Positions 21,132 to 35,900 of a DNA stretch of 64,000 nucleotides are shown here, piece by piece (position 1 is the first letter of the stretch; every line of letters starts with the position of its first letter). This stretch comes from Adiantum capillus-veneris (Eukaryota > Streptophyta > Polypodiopsida > Polypodiales > Pteridaceae), in NCBI GenBank assembly GCA_014529385.2, contig CM043947.1:116083587-116147586 (forward strand), in the 5' to 3' direction. The notes under the pieces are model-generated. The model was not told the DNA's origin. It was given only the letters and a program-made list of their open reading frames with translations, and made no database searches. The position numbers and the translations under genes are program-made.

Positions 21132-21319
21132 ATTTTTATTTCTGTTATGTTCGTTGCAATATGCGTCGCTAGGCCCGTAGAAATATGCGTCGATAACAGT
21201 ACCTTTCGACGCATATATCGACGCGTATTGTGACATTTTTGTAGGGACGTGTATTTCGACGTTTTTTTCGATGGGGTGCATTGAAACTTGCATCGAAGGC
21301 CCCCTTTTTTGTTGTAGTG
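21132..21319. repeat. CACTA-2 3' subterminal repeats and terminal inverted repeat
   Basis: ATATGCGTCG, CGTCGATAA and TATATCGACGCG words lead to the GTTGTAGTG terminus at 21319, followed by the TTT duplication. Confidence 0.8.
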
Positions 21320-22140
21320 TTTGTCATTGATTTAAAGGATTTTTCATTAAGATCATTTGTCATTCAACTATGCAGCTACTCATGTGAGCTAAGGTGCTCC
21401 GGGAAAGTGAAAAACAATTTGTAACTACAAAGTGGTGTCTAACACATAGTCACAAGCACACAGATTTGTCAATTTAGGCAGTGTATCAACGCTCATCCTG
21501 GTGTAGATTTGCCGACTTAGGTAGCACCAGTGGTCCATGGAGATGTTTCGATTTATGCAGCAGAACAATAAATCACAGATTCATGATTTTTTAAACAATA
21601 CCAAATGCAGATTCATCGACTTAGGCAGCATTAGTGCAGATTTGCCGATTTAGACAGCACATCTTACTGGTGTAGATTCACCTGTTCAGGCAACACCGAT
21701 CACAAAATCATGCAACAGTGGTTGGCCACCACTGTAACTAGTATGATTTTGTTACCCGGGTATACAAAATGAAGGATATTGGATTTGGATTTGAAATGGA
21801 TATATGTTAGCAAATGTTTGGAGTTATATTTGAAATTGGATTTGGACTTGGTAATCAAATTGGACTTTAGATTTATGAGATTGATGATGAGTGTGACCAA
21901 TGATATCCTGATTGATCAGGATATAACATATAATACCTATTCTAGTGGTATGGGACACTAGAATAGGTAATATGTGGATGACAGCAGGCATAAGCAATGT
22001 TGTTTAGTTTCATAGATATTTATTGCACTATGCAATATTTTCTTGACACAAAATACTAATCACTAATTTTTTTGACAAGTACAGTTTGCATATCTATATA
22101 TTTGCAAATGAGGACAGTTGCTTTCTAATGAAGAGGTATG
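21320..22140. repeat. Spacer with a dispersed 25-bp motif and two hairpins
   Basis: At 21460-21700 a motif like CAGATTTGCCGACTTAGGCA recurs about six times with irregular spacing (near 21465, 21506, 21546, 21606, 21633 and 21668). Two strong inverted repeats follow at 21903-21924 (arms ATATCCTGAT/ATCAGGATAT) and 21934-21969 (arms ACCTATTCTAGTG/CACTAGAATAGGT). No gene is visible. Confidence 0.65.
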
Positions 22141-22189
22141 TAGTGAAATTGATCTTTTATTGTTTAGTACAGCTGACAGGTGGAAAAGG

Positions 22190-22630
22190 CTACGGGTATG
22201 CGAAAGGATCTTTAAAGGATATTATATTTTATTATTCAAGTGGTCTTTTATGAGCTTTGGCCATTGATGACCGGCTGGCCACTTTGTACTCAATTTGATC
22301 GTTCAAGGAATCTATAAATCAAATACATGCAAGAGAGAAATGGTCACTCTTGCATGGGGGAGCTTGTACCCAGTGTTTGTGTCTTTCTTCTCTCCTCCGT
22401 TGTCTCTCACCAAGCTAGCGTAACACTCCACTCTAGGAGGTGTACCTACACGTGTTCTATCACTCTCTCTCACTCTCTATCTCTCTATGTTTGCATACAT
22501 CGTCAATTATGTGCTCATGGATGCATCAAGTATGCAACTTTATGAGTTTTATAGCTTGCAGCGTGTTCCTTTTGGTATTTTGGAGGGCCACCACATTCTC
22601 AAATTGTAGCAGCTACATAGAATATACATA
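22190..22630 (+). repeat. LTR-like repeat R, plus-strand copy
   Basis: This segment is repeated at about 54640-55060 (inverted) and partly at 54486-54650 and 55235-55400. Shared words include ATGAGCTTTGGCCAT, TTTGTACTCAATTTGA, GAGAGAAATGGTCACTCTT, CACTCCRCTCTAGGAGGT and TGTTCCTTTTGGTATTTT. A TATA-like ATCTATAAATCAAATAC stands just before the conserved core, as expected of an LTR promoter, but no coding partner or primer site was found beside it. Confidence 0.6.
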
Positions 22631-22639
22631 TCAACCAAA

Positions 22640-23170
22640 GCACTAGCACAACATGTTTCTCCAACAACCACTAACTAGCAATCTAGTTGTAAATTCTCTC
22701 ACCCATGCAAAGATATTGCATAAGGCCACAAGCCTTCATGGGGTAACTATGCATGATATCACTTGGAGAAAGACCCTCTTTACATCTAGATAATACATAT
22801 TAGAGCTTTCTTGCCAGTGCATATCATGCAATAAACATGCTCCTAGAGAGATGACATCCCAGAGTGGATGTCCATCAAGAACTTAATGTGCTTTTATAAG
22901 GGCATCACATTTGGCATACATATTAATCAAAGCATCACTAAGCACTACACATTTCTTCAATAGACCCTGATTAGGAATTGCATCATGAATTTTCTCGCCC
23001 ATGGAAAGATCTGGCATAAGGCCATAGCTCCTCAAAAAATGAGCGTTGAATACATTTGGAGAAAGAATGGCCCTTCATGTTTGATTGAAATAGCCTTGCC
23101 ACAAATCTATGATCAGCACGCTACAAGATATGACATCTTGAAAAGGATTTATAAAAATCATTACCTATGA
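22640..23170 (-). pseudogene. PLS-class pentatricopeptide repeat pseudogene fragments
   Basis: Minus-strand translation gives MPDLSMGEKIHDAIPNQGLL, then VVLSDALINMYAKCDALIKA and LWDVISLG, the typical PLS-class PPR pattern (G-x-x-IH, ALI-x-MYAKCG, D-V-x-S). A second partial unit downstream reads CGLMQYLCMGERIYN. PPR proteins bind organellar RNA for editing or splicing. Stops and frame changes every few dozen codons show it is dead. It may be a captured or reverse-transcribed gene copy. Related fragments lie at 62770-63470. Confidence 0.72.
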
Positions 23171-23499
23171 ATTTTTGACAAATAAAATACACCCTTTTGC
23201 ACTTACGTGATAGTCACATAATTAGTAAATTGAATCCCTTGAGGTGGTGGATATGTATATTGAATGTGGTACTCTTTTGTCCATGCATCCCAAATTGTTC
23301 AAAAGCTTGTCCCACCTATAATGACACCCTTGTACTAGAATGTTTTGATCTTATTTAAGAGCTTGCTGACTGTATTTCATTTGAGTAAGGTGACCAAAGA
23401 ATCCCCTCCATCAGAAGGATGTCCCAAAGTGTTTGAATCTTAAATACTTTCACTCTCAAGAATAGATCGTTCCTACAGAATCCAATTTTCTTGTTTTTT

Positions 23500-25330
<1,831 letters not shown>

Positions 25331-25339
25331 TCTAAAACA

Positions 25340-26455
25340 TTGTTGTAGGTGGGATTACATAAAACCTAGGTTCCCTTTTCAAGTCCCAAGACTAGGACCA
25401 GGAATTATTCTTGGAGTGTTCTTTAGGCCGAATGGATGTTGTCTATCTATGCAATATTGTTGCAATTCAAGGTACAAGTTTTTGCCGGTGAAAGTTTCTA
25501 TTGAGGTTCTATAGGTCAAGGATGACGCTATTTATGCTTGAGTATCAACAACACGAGGGTAAAATTGACTGTTCATATGGCAACAACAGCAATGAGGTAA
25601 GGCAGTCAAGAAGGAATTGAGAGATGTTGTCGAGCATTTTGCAATCTTAAAAAAAATAGGCAGAAGAGATCCAATGTCCCTGAAGATCCTCATTTGAATG
25701 CTATCTCGAGTTTGAGTGATCTGTGACACTCACTCGTCGTAGACGAGAGGTGGGATATTGTATCCATGTTGCACTAGCTAGTTTGACTACATAGAAAACT
25801 TGGGTGGAGTTAAAAGGTAGAGTACGTGTACATGTCCACATTTGGAATAGGATGGGGTCTAGGAGGGCCTCTTTATTTGCTATCAAATTATGGAGGTGAT
25901 TAACATTTTGACAAATAGATGCACGCCATCTGTGCAAGAATGGTGGGTCTGTAAGAGAGGTGTAAGAGTGGTCAAATGATGCACTTTTTCTCAAAAATTG
26001 GGTGGAAAACTTTGTGACTTTTGGCCAACCATAACTATGACATATGATCTCCAATTTGAGTGGAGATTATAGATCTATAATCTACATACCAAGCTCTTTT
26101 CATAGATATATTACATTGGGATATGGTTTGGCTCGATAGTTTTTAGATTTCATTTTGGGGGGAAAATTTGAATTCAAATAAACTAGCCATTTTGCTTGTT
26201 TGAATTCAAAAGTTGTCCTTTGATTGCTTTCTTAATACTAGAAGTTTCACTCCTTTAAACTACCGAATAGATGTTTGACTCCTTTAAACTGCCAAATAGA
26301 GAGGCCCTCTTAGACCCCATTCTCCTTCTAATAAAAATGCAAGAGTGCATTGATGGGATATCCATTGTGGAAGCTCTTCAATGATCCGTTAAGCTCCTCT
26401 GTCTCTCTCTCTCTCTCTAGCACAAGCAGAGGTGGGTACTTAGCAATGAACTCTA
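25340..26455. other. Unassigned sequence
   Basis: 25340-25700 may be the upstream continuation of the LINE, but I see no motif that proves it. Beyond that no gene or terminus is supported. A pair of TTTGAATTCAAA palindromes occurs near 26168 and 26200. Confidence 0.5.
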
Positions 26456-26558
<103 letters not shown>

Positions 26559-26559
26559 C

Positions 26560-29500
26560 CCGCAAGTTCTTTTCACAAAGTAGAGGGAGGGAGAGAGGGA
26601 GAGATCCCGTAGGTTCTTTCCATGTTGGAGAGGGGGAATGGGGAACACATCTAGCCACACAAAAAAGCCTCTCTATAGCTCAAGGTATCCACAACTCCCC
26701 TATTCTCTGGAAAACACCTTCAAAAAATGAACTTGATGCTAATAGAACTCAATCTACAAACAACTCAGCACACAACCACTTGGCAAGATCACCACTCAAC
26801 AAAATTTCACCAAGAGAACAGGCTCCATCGCTTCCAACATAGAGCACCTCAATCTCACACTCTTTGCACCACACAACAGTTAGATGGCACACACCTTAAA
26901 GAGCAAGAGAAAAGTGGGGGGAAAGGGAACATCGACACTAGGGTAAAATGGCACAATCTTTCTTAGCATAGCTCCTTTATAACCGAATCACCACCAAAAT
27001 GGCGAGTTTCCACAAAACACAGTCCCTCGAGCTCTCACTCTCGACTCTTTCAGACTCCCTCTTTGCAAAAAACGCCCTTAAAATGATTACAAAAGGTGGT
27101 TTTATGGGGGCCACTACACATTTTTAGCAAATCATGGATCATAAGAGACACTCATCCACTCTCATGCACGCGAACTTCCTCTTGACATGCTGTGCTGACT
27201 TATCTTTCTCACTCTCACTTTTACTACATTATGGGACGAGCCCCTACCTCTAGCTCTAGAACTAGCACTAGTGGGGTGGGGGGGGGGGGGGGGAGGGGGC
27301 TTAGCATTCAATAAAAGGTGTTGGACCTCCAAGGGTGTGGAAAATTGGCCTTTCTAGCTTGCCACATCATCACATTGCAAAGACGCTGCTGCACATCGTG
27401 ATGCACCAAAATTTTCCACAAGCACATGCTGGGGCTTTCAAGCAGTGCCAAGGGTGCCACCTACACAACACTCCAACTCGCCACACCATAGTTATTGGGG
27501 AAGATCTCCCCTCTTCCTTCTCTTATGTGACCAATGGAGGGGTGCACCCTATCTCTTATAGGGTCAATCTCTGCACTGAAATTTTGCCTATGGGCTTATT
27601 ATGCACCACGTGGCAGCCATAGAGCACCCCAACCCCCAAGCTCAAAAACTCTCACAAAGACTTGAAAAAATCTTTTTTTTTTCCAAACTTACTCTTGCCT
27701 TCAAAACCTTACTATTTGGTGCTCACACACCCAATGACCAAGCCACAACATTTGGCCGAGAGCTATCACTATTGAGTTCAAGCCGTAATCATTCCATCGA
27801 ACCTCAACTCCCTCCAGGCTACAAACCAAGGCCATCAAAATAGTGAAAAAGTCATTTGGAACCTTCTCACTACTAAATGCATCAATCTTCATCGAGTTGT
27901 AACTTGGCAACCGTGAGCCTGATAGACAAACCATTGTCGTGTCGTGGCACAGGCATAATGTGAAACTAAAATATCTACCTTACTCTCAATGCTTTCGTTA
28001 TGAGGGACCGAATGCTATGATGTACATAGTGTGATTTATGCAAAAATAGATACCATGGTTGCCCACGGCATCCACTAGGAAATAAATAAGGTAGCACGTG
28101 CGAACAAAATAAGGAATTTATAGTTAGGTACATTTATAGGAAAATGTACTTACATAAAGGGTTTTTTAGTTTAGAAAGTGAAAATTTTCATACATAAGGC
28201 CTGGTTCTTTTTACAAAAATGCACACATAACGGGTACATATAATACGTGAAAATATACAGCTAAGGGATTATTTGCATACCTCTTGTTCACATGTGTTAT
28301 ATGCAATTTCTACATAGTGGACTCCCAAAGCACGGTTGCAATCAAGTACATACCTTGCCGGGGAGACAAGGCCCGGGACGTGGAATTGATGCGTGTTTTA
28401 TCATATTAATACATGATTCTTTTGCTTTATACATGTACAAATGTCAAGTGTATTGAAGTGCCACGCTCGTTTTGCCTAGAAAGTTCAATGCAAGCAATCT
28501 CGATAAAAAATAGCAGGTTTAATACGCGGACGTAAGAATTGCATCTAGAGTGATTTCCAAGTGGTAGATTGAGGTTCAAGATGAAATTTAATCCCAATGG
28601 ATTTCTCCACAGTTTCAGGGATTTTTCCTAGCTCATTTGGGCTTTTTACCAGCAAAAAAGGGTATTTTTGGGATAAAAATGGCAAAAAATGACCCTAAAT
28701 TAGTAAAAAATGGCTCAAAATTCCACATCACTCACGGTGCCATGATTCTGAGAATTTACATTTTGGAACATTAGTATCTACACTTATAGCTCATATGTGA
28801 AGGGATACAAAGCCTAAATCTATGGTATGCTAATGCAGTCCCGTGTTGTTCTAACCTTGTATTCGAGGCTTTGAGGCCACCAATTAGGGTTTCCTCTCCT
28901 CAAACACCTACTTGGGAATGTATAATGAAGCTATGAAACTTCCATGAAATGGCTACAATGGAGAATTGAAGCGTTTGTATAGGGTTTTTATCAGGGCGAA
29001 AGAGCACTACAATTGTGTAATTGGCAAGCGAGGCTACACCAGATCATCACACACACAAGAGTTTTAAGTTCATCTTGGTTCTTTTTCAAAGATTGATTTC
29101 ATGTATGGATTTTTTTTCTTATTGAGTGTGTTTTTAGCCTTAAATCTTCTACGACTTGCTTGATTTTGCTGCAAACTCTCTCTATCAGAAGCCCAACACT
29201 TTCCTAGCCGCACTCCGCACTTCTTGACACCGTCAAAACCGGCCAATTTCACATACTATATACCACCTTTCAAAACATGGTTGAGGCCAAAAAAACTCCT
29301 TGATGGCACATCTACCAATGCAGTTAAAGTTCTCCACAACTGGCCTTAGAAAAACTTTCAACTCGCCATATCTTTCCCGTTCAAGCTCCAATTGATGATC
29401 CAGAAAGATTGGCATGCTCCACGACTTGATCACTTGACACCCAACCATTAACATTGACTCCAGCCATATGTCTCCACTTGCCCTATTCATCAAGAATTTG

Positions 29501-31240
29501 CAAACCATTCCATCTTTAATCAACCATAACTTTCACACCGCAGCTCCGTTTGAGGAGCCTTCTGAATTGGATTGTAACACACCTCAAAAATCACATCCCA
29601 ATGCACAATGTTAGCACTTTTGGCACTTGGACCCACCAATCCAATCGGCTCTAATTTTAGCCTTCTTGGCCTATATAACCACCTTAAGCATACATTTAGG
29701 CCCTGCGTTTTCCTTTGCATTGCATTGCATGCAAGTATATGTGCTATGAGCTAAACACAAATTTAAAGATATGTTGGGAAGTGAAGGTTAACATATAAAT
29801 TGAGGCACTCTACAATACCAAATTTTGTGTTGGCAAGGTCATCCATGTGATAAAGAGTAGTTCAAAATCTATGTTTTGAGTTGAATGTTGGAGTTTTTTT
29901 TTAGCCTCCAGGAGCGCGTTTGCATGAGCATGATGCACTAAAAATGAATCAGTTTATTTGCTATGATGGTGATTCTTGCACTTGATTAACCAATTGTTTT
30001 TCAAATAGAAAAAGAGAAAAAGAGAAGACTAATAGCTCTAGAGACCAAGCTGGCAATGGATTTGATGCATTTCAAAATCATGAAGGAAAATGAAGCATCA
30101 AAATTGGAGATTGATTGTTATGAAGTGTTTGGAGCTTCTATAAAGACGCTCATATTTTGCTTGGTTTCCCATCAATGGCCCCTCAATTTTAACATTGTTT
30201 TCCTCTACACTATGTAGCACATGCTTTGGTTTGCATGTATGCCATGTCTAGAGATCCATTAAAAGCTTATAGAGTGCTAGTATGGTTTCTATGTTAGATA
30301 TTCATATAATGCATTACCATGGGACACCATGCAGTATGACTACAAGAGCTGCCAACCTTTAGTGAGGAACATGATCGTGATGTAAGAGCATGTTGGTTAG
30401 CCACAGAGAGCACGGTGTTTGGTTTCCATATGATGTAGAGAACACTAGTTTCTAGGCCATGCAAGGTAGGAAGTTTATTTGTTTAGGAAAACTTGAGAGG
30501 CCAAGCAAGAGTTGAAAGGGTGTGAATGTGATCTTAAGAAGGATTTATTTAAATGAATAAAAAAGAGGTGTTTTAGTTTATTTTTAATGAGTTGACAAGG
30601 GGCTGGATGGTGAGGATCAAAAAGAGCAAGGGGTGCGTCGATTAGGGGGACCGCCATTTTGTAGACCATGTAAGTCAAAGACGAGGGATCTACGAGGAGA
30701 ATTGAAAGGGAAATGGGTCCTTGAGGATGCATGCTAGCAGAAATTGGCCAAGAGGATGAGAAGAAACAGGGGTAAGAGAGATCCCGCCTAGACTGTGATG
30801 CTGGTATGAAGCTTGGGCTATTGAAACAAGATTGAGAGAGGGAGTGTTGCTCTTTGTAGCACCATGATGAGGAGGCTAATGACAAGGTGCGTGCCTACAT
30901 GAGAGGGGACTGCCGAATCAATGAAAAGAGAAAGAGAATCTTTCTTTTCATAATCCTTGCATAATCGAATAAAGAGAGGGATCCGAGAAGGGGTTGAATC
31001 CCCATGAGGAGGAGACCTCAAGTTTCTTGAGTGTGAAAAACAAAGAGAGAAAGAGATTGCCTCATTGCATAGCATAGAAAGAGATAATAAGGAGGAGAGA
31101 GAAAGGGCATGCTAATGAGGCCAGCTTTCTGCAGGCCTGACGAGAGGTAGAAGAGATAGGGGTACCTTTCCTTGCATGTGGGGCTGTCCTAGAGTATCTG
31201 AGACTGAGAGAGAGAGAGCAAGCATTTAGAGCTATTAAAC
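26560..31240. other. Long unassigned region
   Basis: No gene, element terminus or strong repeat was recognised over about 4.7 kb on either strand. A guanine-rich run lies at 27275-27299. Short frames here lack family motifs and look like chance openings. It is probably old, eroded repeat sequence. Confidence 0.5.
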
Positions 31241-31251
31241 AAGAACAAATC

Positions 31252-31345
31252 ATGTTGCCCTATAGGGTGTAAGCCAAATCATAGTGCTGCCCTATAGGGT
31301 GTAATCCAAATTGAAGCGCTTCCCTTTAGGGTGTATGTCTTGAGT
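31252..31345. repeat. Three tandem ~35-bp repeats (CCCTATAGGGTGTA unit)
   Basis: GCCCTATAGGGTGTAAGCCAAAT, then GCCCTATAGGGTGTAATCCAAAT, then TCCCTTTAGGGTGTATG, spaced about 35 bases apart. Each unit contains the palindrome CCCTATAGGG (CCCTTTAGGG in the last). Confidence 0.8.
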
Positions 31346-31478
31346 CACTATCATACAAAGTTGTGGAAACCTATGAAGCTGCCTCAAAAAAATTTCTTGA
31401 AGACAAAAGATAAAATCTACCGTGCTTGTTGTAAAAACTAATATTCCAATACTCATAGGTCCATATTAATTTCATAGT

Positions 31479-32862
31479 TGTTGACGGCTGGGTCAACAAC
31501 ATGCCATAACTCAACAAAGACTTATTCTCTTAGAGTTATGGAATGTTGAGGATTATGGTTATAAAGATCATTTGTAATAAGTAGGCAGTCTAGTTGCATA
31601 AGCCGGGGTGCAATGGCACTTCCAGATTGTAAATACCAAGCCATTTGACCCCTCAAACTCTATTTTTGGTTAACCTAAGGTAACCTTAGTATATAAGGTA
31701 CCTAGGTAACTTTTGTGAAAAACTTTTATCATAATCATAGTTTTAAGCTAACGTCGATTGTGTGTGAGAGAGGAAGAGAGAGAGCGTGAGATTCATCCTG
31801 ACGCAACTCCCCACTTGTTGATCACATTGTAGATCCTCTTGCAGCATTGCACTAGGCTCGGCAAGAGCTACGCGACAACGCCAAGCATTCCTCACGGAAC
31901 GGAGCGAGCGTGCTCGCGCATTGTTGGACGGATACGCCGCGACGGACGTCAGCACAGTGAGAACTCACCTAACATGTAATGTCAGCTAAGGACGAAACTT
32001 GACCCGCAGGCGCGTGGAATCAAGCATAAGGTGTCAACCTACACTCGAACGACTCCTAACTAATTCCTACAAAGGTCTCTACCAATTGTCTATATCACAA
32101 CCTTCAAGAGTGCAAAAGAGGAAACTTCCTACGACGCTTTCTAGAGTCGAACACCCATCAAACAATCTCGAAACACCATAGATCTTGAAGGAGACCCTAC
32201 TAATACCAATAAGTCACTCTCCCTAAGGTCTATGAACCAAAATCTCAACCCAAAACACCCGGTGCAGAAACACGTAGGATATATGGCCAAAATCTGCGGC
32301 TCTTTGTTTTCGAAATCTAAAGTGCCTAATGTGTAGTTCTACTCAATGTGAACGTGTGGATATGCTTCAATGCAAAATCAGACAACGTATGCTCACCCAA
32401 ACAACGGATGAAGCTCGTAGAAGGAGCTCACAAAGCCGGACCGTACGCGCACAATGTTGGTATCGGCGTGTAGCTCTAGTCGAGGGCAACACGCTGTACT
32501 TCTTTGCACTCGATTCCGACAACCAGAGCACACGTAGCGTCAAGATGAAATTCACACTCTCTCTCTCGTACACAGTACGCTCACTCACAGACTTCAAACT
32601 TGTTTAAAATGACAAAAGGTTTCTTCATTAAGGTCAAAAAGTGTTATATATACCTTACAATGTCTCAAACGCTAAAGTTCCAAAATCAAGCATCTACTCA
32701 ATCTAACTATCAAAACTAGGATACAATCTGGAAACTTCTGTAAGTCCTAATAATTACAAGGTGAGAAATCAAGTTTTCCTCAATGAATGAATAATTACAA
32801 AAAACAATAGTCCTCCGAGTAGTTAGATACTGTGGGGTGTGTTCAACTTCTAACACTTCCCC
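31479..32862. repeat. Two related LTR-like segments facing each other
   Basis: On the plus strand a segment starting TGTTGACGG near 31479 carries CTTCCAGATTGTA, a TATATAAGG box (about 31691), and GAGAGAGAGCGTGAGATTCA with TCCTGACGCAAC. On the minus strand, from 32862 downward, a segment starting TGTTAGAAGTTG carries TTTCCAGATTGTA, TATATAACAC, and GAGAGAGAGTGTGAATTTCA with TCTTGACGCTAC. They share landmarks in the same order but in opposite orientation. The minus-strand one directly follows the polypurine tract of the coiled-coil gene, so it is probably that element's 3' LTR. Outer ends were not resolved. Confidence 0.5.
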
Positions 32863-32885
32863 CCTCCTTGCTCATGTCGTCCCCG
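32863..32885 (-). promoter_or_regulatory. Polypurine tract upstream of a 3' LTR
   Basis: The minus strand reads ATGAGCAAGGAGGGGGGAAG and is followed at once by TGTTAG. An almost identical arrangement, GGCGAGGAGGGGGGAA then TGTTAG, follows the second coiled-coil gene copy at 57946-57969 on the plus strand. This places both genes at the 3' end of LTR elements. Confidence 0.65.
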
Positions 32886-32903
32886 ATCTGGCCTTGATCT
32901 GCT

Positions 32904-35900
32904 GCTTCATCTGATCGTTTCCCGCATCTTTAGGAGTGATTCATACCTGGCATGTAGGTTCAATATTGTTGGGCCAAAGATATTTGTATTCATGGTGAAA
33001 AACCCCGTACAGAATGCTTCTTCAAAAGGCTGGAGGTGATAGGATGGTAGAAACATGATTCTTTGATACAGCGCATGTATCACCTCCTTGGAAGGTTGAC
33101 CTGACAGATTATAAGCACATCTGTATGTATCTTGGAAGAAGAATATGCTGTCGATCACCTGGCCTGGCTTGAAGGTCTCGAACACTGCTAAGATGGTTCT
33201 ACAAATCTTCCTCATCATAATGCATGTAAGGTCAGGTGAGCCAGTGAACAACTTTATGGCGCCCGTTAGGGTTTTCACCATGTATTGGACACTTATTCTC
33301 TCACCTGCCTTCACGCCCAGCAACTTTGGGTAGTTCAGCCAAGTGGGTTGGCTTCTTTGCAAAATTTCTTGTGCCTTCCAAGTGATAACCCTTGGTAGAG
33401 GACAGAAGCTGAGGTTGTCTCTGATATGTTTAGGTGCCTCTACCAAGTGGATTAGGTATTGTGGATACTTTGTAAGCCAAGCCTTCCTCCACTTTGCCTG
33501 ATAATCCACAATAAGTTTAACTCCTTCTGGCTTTGAGGTGTCTGCATTTTAGAGAGGTATCGTTGGCTCTTATCTGATCCGCTTGTTTATTGTAGCTGCC
33601 TCATATTTCAGCAATGGATATGGGAGAGAGGGTTGAAGCCACTCGCGCCTGAGATTGCTGGCGTAGATCTTCTGAATTTTCATAGATTTGAAGACCCTCT
33701 GCTCCCATTCCAAGGCTTCCTTCGTGCTTTCTCTTAGCTCTTCCTCTATTGCCTTACGCAATTTTTTCTCCTCTTCTTGTGTTAGATCCTGGGGCTCTTG
33801 AGAGGATCCTGCTATGATTTCCTCTTGCATGTGTGTGTCCACATCATCTGCCACATTTTCGAGGTTGATCCCCTCATTGGTGGCTGGCCCAGAGATTTCT
33901 ACCTCTCCTCCTTGCTGGCCTTTCAACTCCTCAATTTTCCTGAGAAGTGTTTGCTTTTCTGCTTCAGCTTCTCCGCCCATATTCACAAGGAGTTCATTAA
34001 GTTCAGCGTTTACTCTTTCTGCCTCCTCGAGCTTTATCTTTATGCTTTCCACTTCTTCTTGCAGGGCTTTTTGGCCCTCCTCCATTCTTGTTTGCATTAC
34101 GATAGAACCTTCAGTCATCATTAACCTCTGCTTTTTCTCGAGAGTCAGCTCCTTCTGAAGTTCCTGCATTTTCTCTTCATATAGTTGACTCTCGGAAATG
34201 ATTTGAGTCGAGCTCGTAGCTCTGACTCTAGCAGGTGATGCTCGCAGCCTCTGGATGGTTAGATCTTTGACTTTTAATTGGTCCTTGAGCTCAAGGATTT
34301 CATCCAGGCTTGCTTCTTGTTCTATCTCTGCTCTTTCCTTGGCATTCCTCATGGCCTCAACTTCTTTTGTTTCTTCTGCCAATTGTAGTGTCAGATTATC
34401 TCGTTCTTGTTCAGCATCTCGCAATGACTTGCTGAGCTGCCGACACTCTTCTTTAGCTGCTTGTATTCTTTTTGCTGCAGCCTCATTTGCTTCTTCCATT
34501 GCTTGGCATTTTTGCAGAGCCGCAGTCAAGATGGCCTGGAGGTCAACTTCTCTCTCTTTTTGCCCTTGGCTTTGTGCCTGCAGAGAATCCCTTTCCATTT
34601 TAGTCTTTTCTTCGGTGTCTTTGAGAGTTATCATCTCTTTCTCTTAAGCCATGGATTGTGCTCGCAATCCGGCTAGCTTTGTCATCACCACATCCCAGTC
34701 ATTGCAGGGCGGGTGTAGGTCTACAGTGTCTGTAGCAATTGCTTTTAGTTCCAATAGCCATATGCCTTGCATCTCTTCTTTATGTCTGTTCTCTCCAAGT
34801 CGAATGCGACTGTGGTGGCTTCTTCCTTTGTATAGCCTGCAGCTAGCAGGTCCAAAAATGCATAATAGGCCTCATCTAATCCTTTTTTTGCTCAGATTCA
34901 GGCTTGGCCTCTTCTTTTGGCTTAGGTTCCTGCCTTTGCTCGTGCTCTTCTGCTTGCCTTTCATCTTGTTTGTCCTCAGCTGCATTATCTTCTTGTGGAG
35001 GGTTGTTGGGAGGTGGTGAGGGCGGTGGAGATGGCTGTGGGCTGGGTTTAGGGCTATCTGGTAAAATTGCAGCTTTGCCCTTTAAGTCTCTGTCTGCTTT
35101 TGTTTTTCTTTCTCTTTTTTGGCTTTCTTGTTCATCTAGAAGTGTCTGCCTTATCTGCTCCACTTCCTCCTCGATGAAAGGGACATGGGGAATGTTTTCC
35201 GCTGCAGCATCAAGAATCTCAAAATTCTTGATATAATCTTCAAAGCGGTCCCTTTGCACTCTTCTGGATGATCCGGACATAGACTCGAGAGATGGCTTCC
35301 AGAGTTCATTTAAATCACCCTTGAGGGATCTTTCTGCTTGGAAACTCTCCATCAGCCTCTCGAGTCTTGCCGCTTTCTGAGACCTGGTTTCTTTGGCCAG
35401 CACTTGATCAAACTCCTTCTTTTCTTTCTTCTGCTTGGGTTGCTCCTCTTCAATTGGCTCCAGCCGTCTCTTCAATCTCGTAGCCACCCTTGGTGCCCTT
35501 TGCAGCTCATCTTCCTTGTCTTCTTTTACTCTCAGCCAATCATTCTGAGATGGGGGGTCAGGCCACCTTCCTTTAGCGTGTAGCGCCCCATATACCACCT
35601 TGGTGATCAGTTCTCCTGGCACTATGTAGGTTGGCTTTTTGTTGCCCATCTTTACTAAGCTGTTATGTATGTATGCTGCATAGTTGATTATCTTTGGGGT
35701 GCCTTTTGTCACTGCCCAAGTAAACGTTGTGGCAATTGCACCTGGCGGCATCCTGTACTTCTATGGCCTCTTCATGCACATGTGGAAGTACTGGTTGTAT
35801 AATTGGCTCATGATTGCCACCTTTGGGTTGGCAATGTCTTCAAAGGTGTAATTTGCCTTTTTCTCTTTGTACACCTTGACTTCATCTCTTCTTTTTGTTA

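Larger units (their letters stand above)
15708..21319 (+). mobile_element. CACTA-2: complete non-autonomous CACTA element
   Basis: It starts CACTACAACA at 15708 and ends GTTGTAGTG at 21319, flanked by the 3-bp duplication TTT (15705-15707 and 21320-21322). At 5.6 kb it shows the family layout uninterrupted: subterminal repeats, microsatellites, conserved 5' block, partial TNP2-like transposase, intron, TNPA-like gene, hexamer array, perfect hairpin, 3' subterminal repeats. The transposase lacks its N-terminal and most of its catalytic part and carries several stops, so any movement required a helper copy elsewhere. Confidence 0.92.

Noticed and set aside
30475-31253. Minus-strand frames of 60-136 codons as host genes
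   Set aside because: They are serine-rich frames opposite GA-rich sequence without recognisable motifs or a supporting copy elsewhere.
31252-31345. CRISPR array
   Set aside because: Only three imperfect units with no unique spacers in a plant nuclear sequence.
33798-35236. Plus-strand serine/phenylalanine-rich frames opposite the coiled-coil gene
   Set aside because: They are antisense shadows of the K/E/L-rich coiled coil; only the minus-strand frame has a repeated homologue.
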